From NCBI GenBank assembly GCA_902614905.1, contig CACMMN010000001.1:1-32826 (forward strand): DNA of 32,826 bases, written 5' to 3'. The translations under genes were made by a program, and so were the position numbers. Shown here piece after piece: positions 7,880 through 14,292 of the stretch. Source of the DNA: an uncultured Pelagibacteraceae bacterium. Its GTDB lineage: Bacteria > Pseudomonadota > Alphaproteobacteria > Pelagibacterales > Pelagibacteraceae. The number at the start of each line of letters is the position of its first letter. The stretch's first letter is position 1. The notes beneath the pieces are model-generated. The model did not search any database, had not been told where the DNA came from, and saw only the letters and a program-made list of their open reading frames with translations.

Positions 7880-8983
7880 ATGGATGACATAGTAGTAGTT
7901 GGTGGTGGAATAATTGGAGCGTCCACAGCTTATTTTCTCTCAAAGGAAGGCAGAAAAGTAAAAGTAATTGAAAAAGATCCAACTTACAAAAAGGCCTCAT
8001 TTCCATTATCTTTAGGTGGTTTTAGAAGACAATTTTTTCAAAAAGAGAACATCATGTTAGGAAAGTTTTCAAGAGAATTTTTGTTAAATGTTCCTAGTGA
8101 TCTAAAAACTAAAAATAACCCAAGCCCAACAGTAAGTATGGTCCCAAATGGCTACCTTTTACTTTTTGGACCAGAACATGCTCAAGAACAGTATTTAGCT
8201 TTAGAAAATCATAAAGCTTGTGAGGCTGGTACAAAAAATATTAAAGGTTCAGAATTAAAACAAGTATTTCCATATATTAGTGAAGAGGGTATAGAAACAG
8301 CAACTTACTCCGATACAAAAATTGAGGGTTGGATAGACCCATATTTATTTCATAATGCTTTGAAAAATAAAGCTATAGAATTAGGCGCAGAATTTACTAA
8401 AGGAGATGTAAAAAGTTTGAAAGAAATTAAAGCAAATGCAATAGTATCTGCTGCAGGTTGTTGGACTAATGAACTTTTAAATGATATTCCAGTTTTTCCC
8501 CAAAAGCATACTGTTTTTAGATTTAAATGCCCTAAACATATTCCTGAAATGCCATTAACGGGTGATTTAACAACAGGAGTATATTGGAGACCCGAAGGTA
8601 AAGAATATTTAGCTGGATCACCGAAGCCTGTGTGGGATGCTGAAGATTTGGAACCAGAATGGAATGATTTTGAAGAATTAGTTTGGCCAGGTTTAGCAAA
8701 AAGAATTTCAGTTTTTGAAGAAATAAAAATGACTGGTGCTTGGGCTGGTTACTATGATTGTAATAAACTGGATAATAATGCAGTGGTCGGAAAACACCCA
8801 GGATATAAGAATGTGTATATGGCATCTGGATTTACTGGAAGAGGTTTAATGCAAGCACCTGGTATTGGTAGAGCTTTGACAGAATTGATTACAACAGGGA
8901 CTTATCAAACAATTGATTTAGGTTGTTTTTCTGTTGAGAGAGTATTAAAGCAAGAGGAGAGAGTAGAACCTTATGTTTTATAA
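7880..8983 (+). CDS. FAD-dependent oxidoreductase, DAO family (sarcosine/amino-acid oxidase type)
   Basis: This 367-residue single-domain flavoprotein has VVVGGGIIGASTAYFL at residues 5-20, whose GGGIIG binds the FAD phosphates, followed by the acidic strand end VIEKD. The middle contains SAAGCWTNELL and the C-terminus GFTGRGLMQAPGIGRALTEL, typical of the DAO superfamily (sarcosine oxidase, glycine oxidase, FOXRED1-like). There is no second folate-binding domain, so it is not a full dimethylglycine dehydrogenase. It follows the TspO gene by one base. SAR11 genomes carry many such oxidases for methylated amines and amino acids. A demethylating or deaminating role feeding glycine/C1 metabolism is plausible, but the substrate is unknown. 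Confidence 0.85.
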   Translation: MDDIVVVGGGIIGASTAYFLSKEGRKVKVIEKDPTYKKASFPLSLGGFRRQFFQKENIMLGKFSREFLLNVPSDLKTKNNPSPTVSMVPNGYLLLFGPEHAQEQYLALENHKACEAGTKNIKGSELKQVFPYISEEGIETATYSDTKIEGWIDPYLFHNALKNKAIELGAEFTKGDVKSLKEIKANAIVSAAGCWTNELLNDIPVFPQKHTVFRFKCPKHIPEMPLTGDLTTGVYWRPEGKEYLAGSPKPVWDAEDLEPEWNDFEELVWPGLAKRISVFEEIKMTGAWAGYYDCNKLDNNAVVGKHPGYKNVYMASGFTGRGLMQAPGIGRALTELITTGTYQTIDLGCFSVERVLKQEERVEPYVL

Positions 8984-8987
8984 TTAT

Positions 8988-9161
8988 TTATTCTCCAATT
9001 TTTTTTACAAATAATCCTAATATCCCATTAAATAATGATACCAGTAAAATAATAAATTGACCTTTAAAAGAATAAAAGTCAAAAGATGGATAAAAACTTA
9101 TAGCAACACTAAAAAATAAATAAGTTAAAATAAAAGGTTTTAAAAATTTTTTTATTCTCAA
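8988..9161 (-). CDS. Small two-helix membrane protein with TTG start, downstream of formate dehydrogenase
   Basis: An open frame of 57 codons plus stop begins with TTG at 9161, two bases after the formate dehydrogenase stop, and ends at TAA 8990-8988. The product starts (M)RIKKFLKPFILTYLFFSVA and ends GLFVKKIGE. It has two hydrophobic stretches (about residues 8-24 and 36-52) separated by a short polar, aromatic loop, and basic residues at both ends. That is the pattern of a real small membrane protein and not of random AT-rich sequence. No ATG or clear Shine-Dalgarno site is present; re-initiation after the upstream stop is likely. It ends 4 bp short of the convergent FAD oxidase gene. No family is recognised. 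Confidence 0.55.
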   Translation of the reverse strand: MRIKKFLKPFILTYLFFSVAISFYPSFDFYSFKGQFIILLVSLFNGILGLFVKKIGE

Positions 9162-9163
9162 AT

Positions 9164-10363
9164 TTATTTTTTCTTGTATTTAGCAGCCTCCTCCGAACCA
9201 CTTGTTGCTGAGCCTTTACTATATGAATGTGCGCCCATTCCAGCTAATTGCCCATCTTTTACAATTAAATACTGATCTCTGATAGGTTTTTTATCAAAAA
9301 AACATTCTAGAATTTCTCTTACACCATCTGCATATCTTGCTTGAGCTGATAATGATGTCCCAGATGTGTGGGGAGTCATTCCATGATTAGGCATACTTCT
9401 CCAAACGTGATCATTAGGAGCTGGTTGCGGAAACCAGACATCACCAGCATAGCCACTTAGTTGGCCTGATTTTAGAGCTTCTGCAATATCGTCTTTATTA
9501 CAAATTTTTCCTCTTGCAGTATTCACGATATACGCCCCCTTCTTCATTTTGCTTATCAAATCTTTATTAAAAAGATTTTCAGTTTCAGGGTGTAGCGGAC
9601 AATTAATTGTAACTACATCACAAACTTTAACCATAGATTGAACTGAGTCATGAAATGTTAAATTTAATTCCTTTTCAACGCTGTCTGGTAATTTATGTCT
9701 ATCAAAATAGTGTAAATGAACATCGAACGGTTTCATTTTTCTTAATGCATCTAGTCCAATTCTTCCAGCTGCTACTGTTCCTATATGCATTCCTTCGACA
9801 TCATAACTTCTGTGTACTGCATCAGCTATATTCCAACCTCCTTCGTTTACTATTCTGTGTTGGTTGTGATAATCTCTAACCATTGAAACAATCATCATTA
9901 CTATGTGTTCTGCGACAGATCTTGAGTTACAAAAAGTAACTTCAACAACATCAATTTTGTTATCCATAGCAGCTTGTAAATCAACATGATCTGATCCTAT
10001 ACCTGCGGTAATAGCCATCTTCAAATTCTTTGCTTTTTTAATTCTCTCTGCAGTTAAGTAATAAGGAAAAAAAGGCTGCGAGATAACTATATCTGCATCA
10101 ACTATATGTTTGTCTGCTTCACATCCATCACCATCTTTACTATTTGTAACAATAAATTCGTGACCATTGCTCTCTAAAAATTTTCTAAGCCCTAATTCTC
10201 CCGACACACATCCTAGTAATTGACCAGGAGTAAAATCTCTACCTTTTGGGGTAGGTAAACTCATTCCATCAGGATATTTTTCTAATTTTGGTAAATCTGA
10301 TAAAGGATAAGACTTCGGCATTCCTCCTTTTGGGTCGTCATATAATACACATAATATTTTCAT
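9164..10363 (-). CDS. fdh: NAD-dependent formate dehydrogenase
   Basis: This enzyme oxidises formate to CO2 with reduction of NAD+ in the cytoplasm, without metals. The 399-residue protein is collinear with Pseudomonas sp. 101 FDH, so key residues fall at the same numbers: Ile122 and Asn146 (formate binding), GTVAAGRIG at 195-203, Asp221-Arg222 (NAD over NADP choice), Arg284 in NTARGK, Gln313 and catalytic His332 in TPHTSG. It has the FDH-specific long N-terminus and the C-terminal GAHSYSKG. A strong AAGGAG site sits 5 bases before the ATG, unusual in this genome and pointing to high expression. It lies after the HPP and scaffold genes and before the small membrane protein. It fits C1 oxidation for energy, known in SAR11. 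Confidence 0.96.
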   Translation of the reverse strand: MKILCVLYDDPKGGMPKSYPLSDLPKLEKYPDGMSLPTPKGRDFTPGQLLGCVSGELGLRKFLESNGHEFIVTNSKDGDGCEADKHIVDADIVISQPFFPYYLTAERIKKAKNLKMAITAGIGSDHVDLQAAMDNKIDVVEVTFCNSRSVAEHIVMMIVSMVRDYHNQHRIVNEGGWNIADAVHRSYDVEGMHIGTVAAGRIGLDALRKMKPFDVHLHYFDRHKLPDSVEKELNLTFHDSVQSMVKVCDVVTINCPLHPETENLFNKDLISKMKKGAYIVNTARGKICNKDDIAEALKSGQLSGYAGDVWFPQPAPNDHVWRSMPNHGMTPHTSGTSLSAQARYADGVREILECFFDKKPIRDQYLIVKDGQLAGMGAHSYSKGSATSGSEEAAKYKKK

Positions 10364-10368
10364 TTTTT

Positions 10369-10374
10369 CTCCTT
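10369..10374 (-). promoter_or_regulatory. Strong Shine-Dalgarno site of formate dehydrogenase
   Basis: The minus strand reads AAGGAG with a 5-base spacer to the ATG at 10363. Its first three bases also form the 3' end of a weak AT-rich inverted repeat (CTTAAA-AAG-TTTAAG, 10386-10372), which could partly hide the site. Any regulatory role for that hairpin is speculative. Confidence 0.6.
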
Positions 10375-10428
10375 AAACTTTTTAAGAACGTCTTTTTGAT
10401 GAATTTAGTCTATCATGAAAAAGGATAC

Positions 10429-10902
10429 TCAAGCAAACAAATTATTTTTTGGATATTTTTTCTTAAGGATAAATCTGTTTAAAATAATTCCAAACACAAT
10501 GATGATAATTGAACCGACCATAATGGGGTTTAAAAGATAATCAAAAGAAACAGACCCAAGAATTACTATTATTGGATTTCCACCTGCAGGTGGATGAGGG
10601 ACATTAAAAAGTATCATGAGACTAACTCCAAATCCTACTGCCAAGGGTAAAATTATGAATAACGGTAATTGAACGAAAGAAACAAAAATTACTCCTACAA
10701 ATGAAGTTAACAAGTGGCCAAAAAAAATATTTTTTGGTTGTGCAAAAGGGCTATCTGGATAACCATAGAGTATAACCATAGTTGAACCAAATGATGCTAT
10801 TAAAAAGACTCCATAATCAGTCTTATAAGTTAACGCAGACAAAACACCAATTGTAAAAAAAGAAAATAGTCCCGCTAAAAATGATAATTTATTTTTTTCC
10901 AT
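10429..10902 (-). CDS. HPP family integral membrane protein
   Basis: This 157-residue membrane protein has four to five hydrophobic helices. The family signature lies in the middle: FNVPHPPAGGNP (near residues 102-113), containing the His-Pro-Pro of the HPP family. FGSTMVILYGYPDSPFAQP near residue 38 is also typical. Some plant HPP proteins have been reported as plastid nitrite transporters, so transport of a small anion is a fair guess. The gene overlaps the upstream scaffold-like gene by 14 bp and precedes formate dehydrogenase by 65 bp on the same strand, which makes formate one possible substrate (inference). The substrate is not shown by the sequence. Confidence 0.85.
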   Translation of the reverse strand: MEKNKLSFLAGLFSFFTIGVLSALTYKTDYGVFLIASFGSTMVILYGYPDSPFAQPKNIFFGHLLTSFVGVIFVSFVQLPLFIILPLAVGFGVSLMILFNVPHPPAGGNPIIVILGSVSFDYLLNPIMVGSIIIIVFGIILNRFILKKKYPKNNLFA

Positions 10903-11302
10903 AACCAGATTTTAAAACTTTTTTTAAGGTTTCAAAAGGCAATAGTAAGCATTCTTTTCTAGAATAATTATTTTCTGTTAAAATTTTTTTAAAAAAACTC
11001 AATCTTTTAATCATTTTATTTTCTTTTGCTTTATAAAAGTTAATTGCATCATTACATAAATCGAATGCTTTATCAGAATTCATATTAACTATTTTCTTAC
11101 TTAATAAATTTACAGAAGCCTGACAAAATACACACGATTTACAATCGTAACCAATATCTTCAATTATTTTATTATTGATTAATAGCTTTATAGTTATCTG
11201 ATCACCGCAAATTGAATTTTTATTTTTAATCTCATGAGTGTATTTTTTAAGTATTTTTTGGTTTTTATTGTCTGAAGCTATTTTTATAATTTGTAAATCC
11301 AT
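10889..11302 (-). CDS. IscU/SufU-like iron-sulfur cluster scaffold protein
   Basis: The protein has 137 residues from the ATG at 11302. A longer form from TTG at 11323 adds seven residues; I prefer the ATG because MDLQIIKIA resembles a normal SufU opening. Numbered from the TTG form, the scaffold ligands are visible: Cys39-Gly-Asp41 (SICGD), Cys64 in CKSCVFCQAS, and Cys125 in RKECLLLPFETL. The last motif matches the SufU branch more than IscU, which has an HC pair there. Cys61 and Cys67 are extra cysteines around the central ligand. SufU-type proteins build Fe-S clusters or relay sulfur from SufS. It overlaps the HPP gene by 14 bp. Why it precedes the metal-free formate dehydrogenase is unclear. 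Confidence 0.78.
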   Translation of the reverse strand: MDLQIIKIASDNKNQKILKKYTHEIKNKNSICGDQITIKLLINNKIIEDIGYDCKSCVFCQASVNLLSKKIVNMNSDKAFDLCNDAINFYKAKENKMIKRLSFFKKILTENNYSRKECLLLPFETLKKVLKSGYGKK

Positions 11303-11360
11303 CTGATGCTTTAATTTTTTCAATTACCAATAGACTATTTTAATAAAAAAGCGAATTAAA

Positions 11361-11390
11361 TTAACCCAAAATGACTTAGATTTGGGCTAA
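11361..11390. promoter_or_regulatory. Inverted repeat upstream of the EamA/amidinotransferase pair
   Basis: Two 10-base arms, TTAACCCAAA and TTTGGGCTAA, are complementary at nine of ten positions around a 10-base spacer (11371-11380). They lie in the 120-bp divergent intergenic region between the scaffold gene and the EamA transporter. The locally GC-richer core CCCAAA/TTTGGG stands out in this AT-rich DNA. It could be an operator for a dimeric regulator or a hairpin in a leader RNA. No T-tract follows, so it is not an ordinary terminator. I see no riboswitch consensus in this gap. Confidence 0.4.
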
Positions 11391-11442
11391 TAACCATTAA
11401 AAATTAGTTGTTTAAAATATTAATTAATACTAAGAATCTGAA

Positions 11443-12348
11443 ATGCTGGAATTAAAAAACGAGAAAATAGCAATACCAGTAGTTTTATTTGCTGGAATTC
11501 TTTGGTCTTTTGGACCCTTAGTAGTAAGATATATCGACCAACCAGAGCTCGTTCCATGGCAATATTTATTGGGCAGGGGAGTAACAATATTTTTATTACT
11601 TAATCTCTACCTTTTTTTTGAGGAAGGAATTAGTTTTTATAAAAATTATAAAAGAATAGGCTGGTCTGGTTTGATTGGTGGTACAGGTTTAGGCATAGCA
11701 ATGATCAGTTTTATTTGGTCAATTACAAATACCTCAGCAGCAGTTACTCTGTTATGTCTCGCGGCAATGCCATTTATGACGGCCTTTTTAGGTTTTTTGT
11801 TCTTACACGAAAAAATTTCCCTCAACGTGTGGGTAGCAATTATATTGGCATCAATAGGAATTATCATCATAGCATTTGGTAACTTTTCTGCAGGAACACT
11901 ATTCGGATTACTGTTTGGTCTCGCTTCGGCATTAGGTTTCTCGGTTTTTTCAGTATCATTAAGATGGAGAAAAGATACGCCAAAATTTACAACAGTAGCA
12001 ATTGCCGGTCTAATATGTGCAATTGTATCAATGGTTATTTTAGTGGAGACAGATAGCAATCTTTTATCATCTAGCAGAAACCAAGGACTTTTTTCAGTTC
12101 ATGGAACTTTAGTTTGCATGGGTTTAATTTTATATTCTATTGGATCAAAATCTATTCAAGCTGCAGAATTAACCCTTCTTTCATTAACTGAAGTCATAGG
12201 TGGTATTTTTTGGGTTTGGTTACCTATTCTTGGAATTAATGAAGTTCCTTCTAATAATACTATCATAGGTGGTTTCTTAATTTTTATTGCAATAATTTAT
12301 TACAGTTTAGTAATCAAAAATAATAGAAGATTTATTGCTTTAAATTAA
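11443..12348 (+). CDS. EamA/DMT family transporter
   Basis: This 301-residue membrane protein has about ten hydrophobic helices in two EamA repeats. The first opens with AGILWSFGPLVVRYI and ends with LCLAAMPFMTAFLGFLFLHE near residue 120; the second contains LFGLASALGFSVFSVSLRW and ends with LTEVIGGIFWVWL near residue 260. Members of the drug/metabolite transporter superfamily move amino acids, metabolites or amines, often outward. It lies 6 bp before the glycine amidinotransferase gene, so the two are almost certainly co-transcribed. Transport of a guanidino compound or glycine is a context-based inference only. Confidence 0.88.
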   Translation: MLELKNEKIAIPVVLFAGILWSFGPLVVRYIDQPELVPWQYLLGRGVTIFLLLNLYLFFEEGISFYKNYKRIGWSGLIGGTGLGIAMISFIWSITNTSAAVTLLCLAAMPFMTAFLGFLFLHEKISLNVWVAIILASIGIIIIAFGNFSAGTLFGLLFGLASALGFSVFSVSLRWRKDTPKFTTVAIAGLICAIVSMVILVETDSNLLSSSRNQGLFSVHGTLVCMGLILYSIGSKSIQAAELTLLSLTEVIGGIFWVWLPILGINEVPSNNTIIGGFLIFIAIIYYSLVIKNNRRFIALN

Positions 12349-12354
12349 AATAAA

Positions 12355-13467
12355 ATGTCAGACAAAACAATTGTTAATAGCTGGAATGAATGGGATCCTT
12401 TAAAACATGTTATTGTAGGTAGAGCAGATGGTTGCTGTATACCAGCAACAGAACCAGCGTTAGATGCAAAAGTTCCTGAAGATTCTGATATGAAAGGAAC
12501 TCACGGACCTAGATTAAAAGATACCGTCGATAAAGCTAACCAATTGTTAGATGATTTTTCAGATATTTTAAAAAAAAGAGGAATAAGGGTAGATAGACCT
12601 ACACCTTTAAACCATAATCAAAAAATCTCAACACCTGACTGGGAAGTTGAAAGCATGTTTGGTTGTATGCCAGCTAGAGATATTTTATTGACAGTAGGTA
12701 ATGAGATTCTAGAGGCCACTATGAGTTATAGATGCAGATGGTTTGAATATTTAAACTATAGACCGCTTTTACAAAAATATTTCAATGAGGATAACAATAT
12801 GAAACATGAAACTGCACCAAAACCAAGGTTAACTGATCTTGATTATAGAAAAGATTATTTATCAGATAAAATAGGAAATAAAAAAAGATTAGAGTGGACA
12901 GAAAAAAAATTTTTTGTGACAACCGAGGAAGAACCTTTGTTTGATGCCGCTGATATATTAAGATTTGGAAAAGATCTTGTAGTTCAGCATGGTTTTACCA
13001 CAAATTTAAAAGGTATTGATTGGCTAAGAAGACATTTTAAAAATCATAGAGTACACGCAGTTAATTTTCCAGGTGATCCTTATCCAATACACATTGATGC
13101 TACTTTTACACCTATTAAAGAAGGGTTAATTATAAATAATCCTCAGAGAAAACTTCCAAAAGATCAAAGAAAAATCTTTGAAAAGAATGGTTGGGAAATT
13201 GTAGACTCCGCTCAACCAGCACATAATACCCCTCCACCTCTTTGTTACTCATCTGTTTGGTTGTCAATGAATGTTTTAGTATTAGATCCAAAAACTGTTT
13301 GCGTTGAAAAAAGTGAAATTTATCAGGCTGAACAATTAGATAAACTTGGTATGGAAGTAATTCCTATAGAATTAAGAGATGCATACGCATTTGGTGGAGG
13401 TTTACATTGTTGCACAGCAGATGTTTACAGAGAAGGGGAGTTAAAAGATTACTTTCCTAATCAGTAG
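12355..13467 (+). CDS. Glycine amidinotransferase (AGAT family)
   Basis: AGAT enzymes move the amidino group from arginine to an amine such as glycine, giving guanidinoacetate and ornithine, through a covalent Cys adduct. The 370-residue protein keeps the catalytic triad: Asp197 in FDAADILRFGKD, His246 in PIHIDATF and Cys352 in GGGLHCCTADV. These correspond to human Asp254, His303 and Cys407. The spacing and the IDWLRRHF segment match true glycine amidinotransferases closely. The residue before the catalytic His is Ile, where human AGAT has Met302 near the substrate, so an acceptor other than glycine (as in streptomycin inosamine-phosphate amidinotransferase) cannot be excluded. It is paired with an upstream EamA transporter. 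Confidence 0.92.
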   Translation: MSDKTIVNSWNEWDPLKHVIVGRADGCCIPATEPALDAKVPEDSDMKGTHGPRLKDTVDKANQLLDDFSDILKKRGIRVDRPTPLNHNQKISTPDWEVESMFGCMPARDILLTVGNEILEATMSYRCRWFEYLNYRPLLQKYFNEDNNMKHETAPKPRLTDLDYRKDYLSDKIGNKKRLEWTEKKFFVTTEEEPLFDAADILRFGKDLVVQHGFTTNLKGIDWLRRHFKNHRVHAVNFPGDPYPIHIDATFTPIKEGLIINNPQRKLPKDQRKIFEKNGWEIVDSAQPAHNTPPPLCYSSVWLSMNVLVLDPKTVCVEKSEIYQAEQLDKLGMEVIPIELRDAYAFGGGLHCCTADVYREGELKDYFPNQ

Positions 13468-13469
13468 TC

Positions 13470-14204
13470 TTAGTTTTTTGTAGTAGTTTTTATATCAAGC
13501 TCTTTAAGTTGACTTGAAATTTCATCATTTAAATTTTGATAACCATCTTCTCTAAGTCTTCTTTGTTCTAATTCTATTTGCTTTAATCTTTCCTCTTTTT
13601 TCCTTTCATACTCTTCTTGAATTTTTTGCTGTTTATCAAAATTTTCCTCCCATTGTTTTAGTTTTTCTTCCTCTAACATCTTCTGTTCATTAATTTTTGC
13701 TTGTAATTGTTTTTGTTCTCGTCTTTTCTTTCTTAAATCTTTTAATTCTTTTTGTTTTTGTTCTTCCTCTCTAACTTGTAAATCTACATCTTTTCTTTTT
13801 TGCTCATCTAGTTTTAAATGAATATTTTTTTCATATTTTCTAAGCTCGCTTCTTTTAAGCTCTAGATTATGCTCTTTCTCTGAAATACTGATCTCTTTTT
13901 GCTTAATTTGTTCTTCCTTGGTTTTCAAATCAACCTCTTTAAGTTCTAATTCTTTTTCTTTTAATCTTAGTTCCTCAAATTTAATTGAAATTTTTTCCTC
14001 TTGTTTTTTAAGTTGGTCAATTTTTTTATTGATCTCTTTTCTTTCAGTGTTTAACTTACTAAATTCTTCTTTTTTTCTTTTAAGTGCTAACTCTTTTTTC
14101 TTTTGTTTCTGTTTTTCTTGAAATGTTGTTATAGCTGTTGAAGTTATTGAAGCTAATTTTGCTATTGCTCCATTATCTAATCTATTTTTAAACTTTTTTT
14201 TCAT
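13470..14204 (-). CDS. Highly charged coiled-coil protein of unknown function
   Basis: This is a 244-residue protein without signal peptide, membrane helix or recognised domain. After a short N-terminal region (about residues 1-32: basic, then Ala/Ile/Thr-rich) nearly everything to residue 225 is Lys/Glu/Gln/Leu heptad-type sequence, consistent with one long helix or coiled coil. A final segment (REDGYQNLNDEISSQLKEL) may form a separate short helix. The sequence is low in aromatics and has no Cys. It is convergent with the amidinotransferase gene at a 2-bp gap and follows the MFS gene after 88 bp. A candidate promoter lies directly upstream. Structural, scaffolding or nucleoid-related roles are all possible; none is supported specifically. 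Low-complexity matches to other coiled coils would be misleading. Confidence 0.75.
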   Translation of the reverse strand: MKKKFKNRLDNGAIAKLASITSTAITTFQEKQKQKKKELALKRKKEEFSKLNTERKEINKKIDQLKKQEEKISIKFEELRLKEKELELKEVDLKTKEEQIKQKEISISEKEHNLELKRSELRKYEKNIHLKLDEQKRKDVDLQVREEEQKQKELKDLRKKRREQKQLQAKINEQKMLEEEKLKQWEENFDKQQKIQEEYERKKEERLKQIELEQRRLREDGYQNLNDEISSQLKELDIKTTTKN

Positions 14205-14213
14205 AGAAACTTT

Positions 14214-14242
14214 ATTAAAGCAAAATAAATCTACTTTAACAA
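14214..14242 (-). promoter_or_regulatory. Candidate sigma-70 promoter of the coiled-coil gene
   Basis: On the minus strand TTGTTA (14242-14237, four of six matches to the -35 consensus) is followed after 17 bases by TTTAAT (14219-14214, five of six to the -10). The ATG at 14204 would lie only a few bases from the expected transcript start, giving a very short leader. AT-rich DNA yields such matches by chance, so confidence is low. Confidence 0.3.
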
Positions 14243-14292
14243 GAATTTTATAATTTATAGTTCAAATTGAGGTGCAACTTAAAAGTGAAAAA

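Noticed and set aside
2929..8983. Recent horizontal transfer of the lipid cassette as a genomic island
   Set aside because: Base composition and gene spacing look the same as in the flanking core genes, and I see no integrase, tRNA end or direct repeats at its edges.
10375..10428. Separate promoter for formate dehydrogenase in the 65-bp gap after the HPP gene
   Set aside because: The best pairing on the minus strand (TTGCTT and TAGACT) matches the consensus poorly and has 18-bp spacing; read-through from the HPP gene is equally likely.
11324..11442. Glycine or SAM riboswitch before the EamA/amidinotransferase pair
   Set aside because: The gap is about 120 bp, very AT-rich, and apart from one inverted repeat shows no conserved riboswitch core or paired helices that I can recognise.
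11646..12059. 137-codon minus-strand frame inside the EamA gene at 11443
   Set aside because: It is the complement of well-conserved transmembrane coding sequence; the product has no coherent features and no initiation signals.
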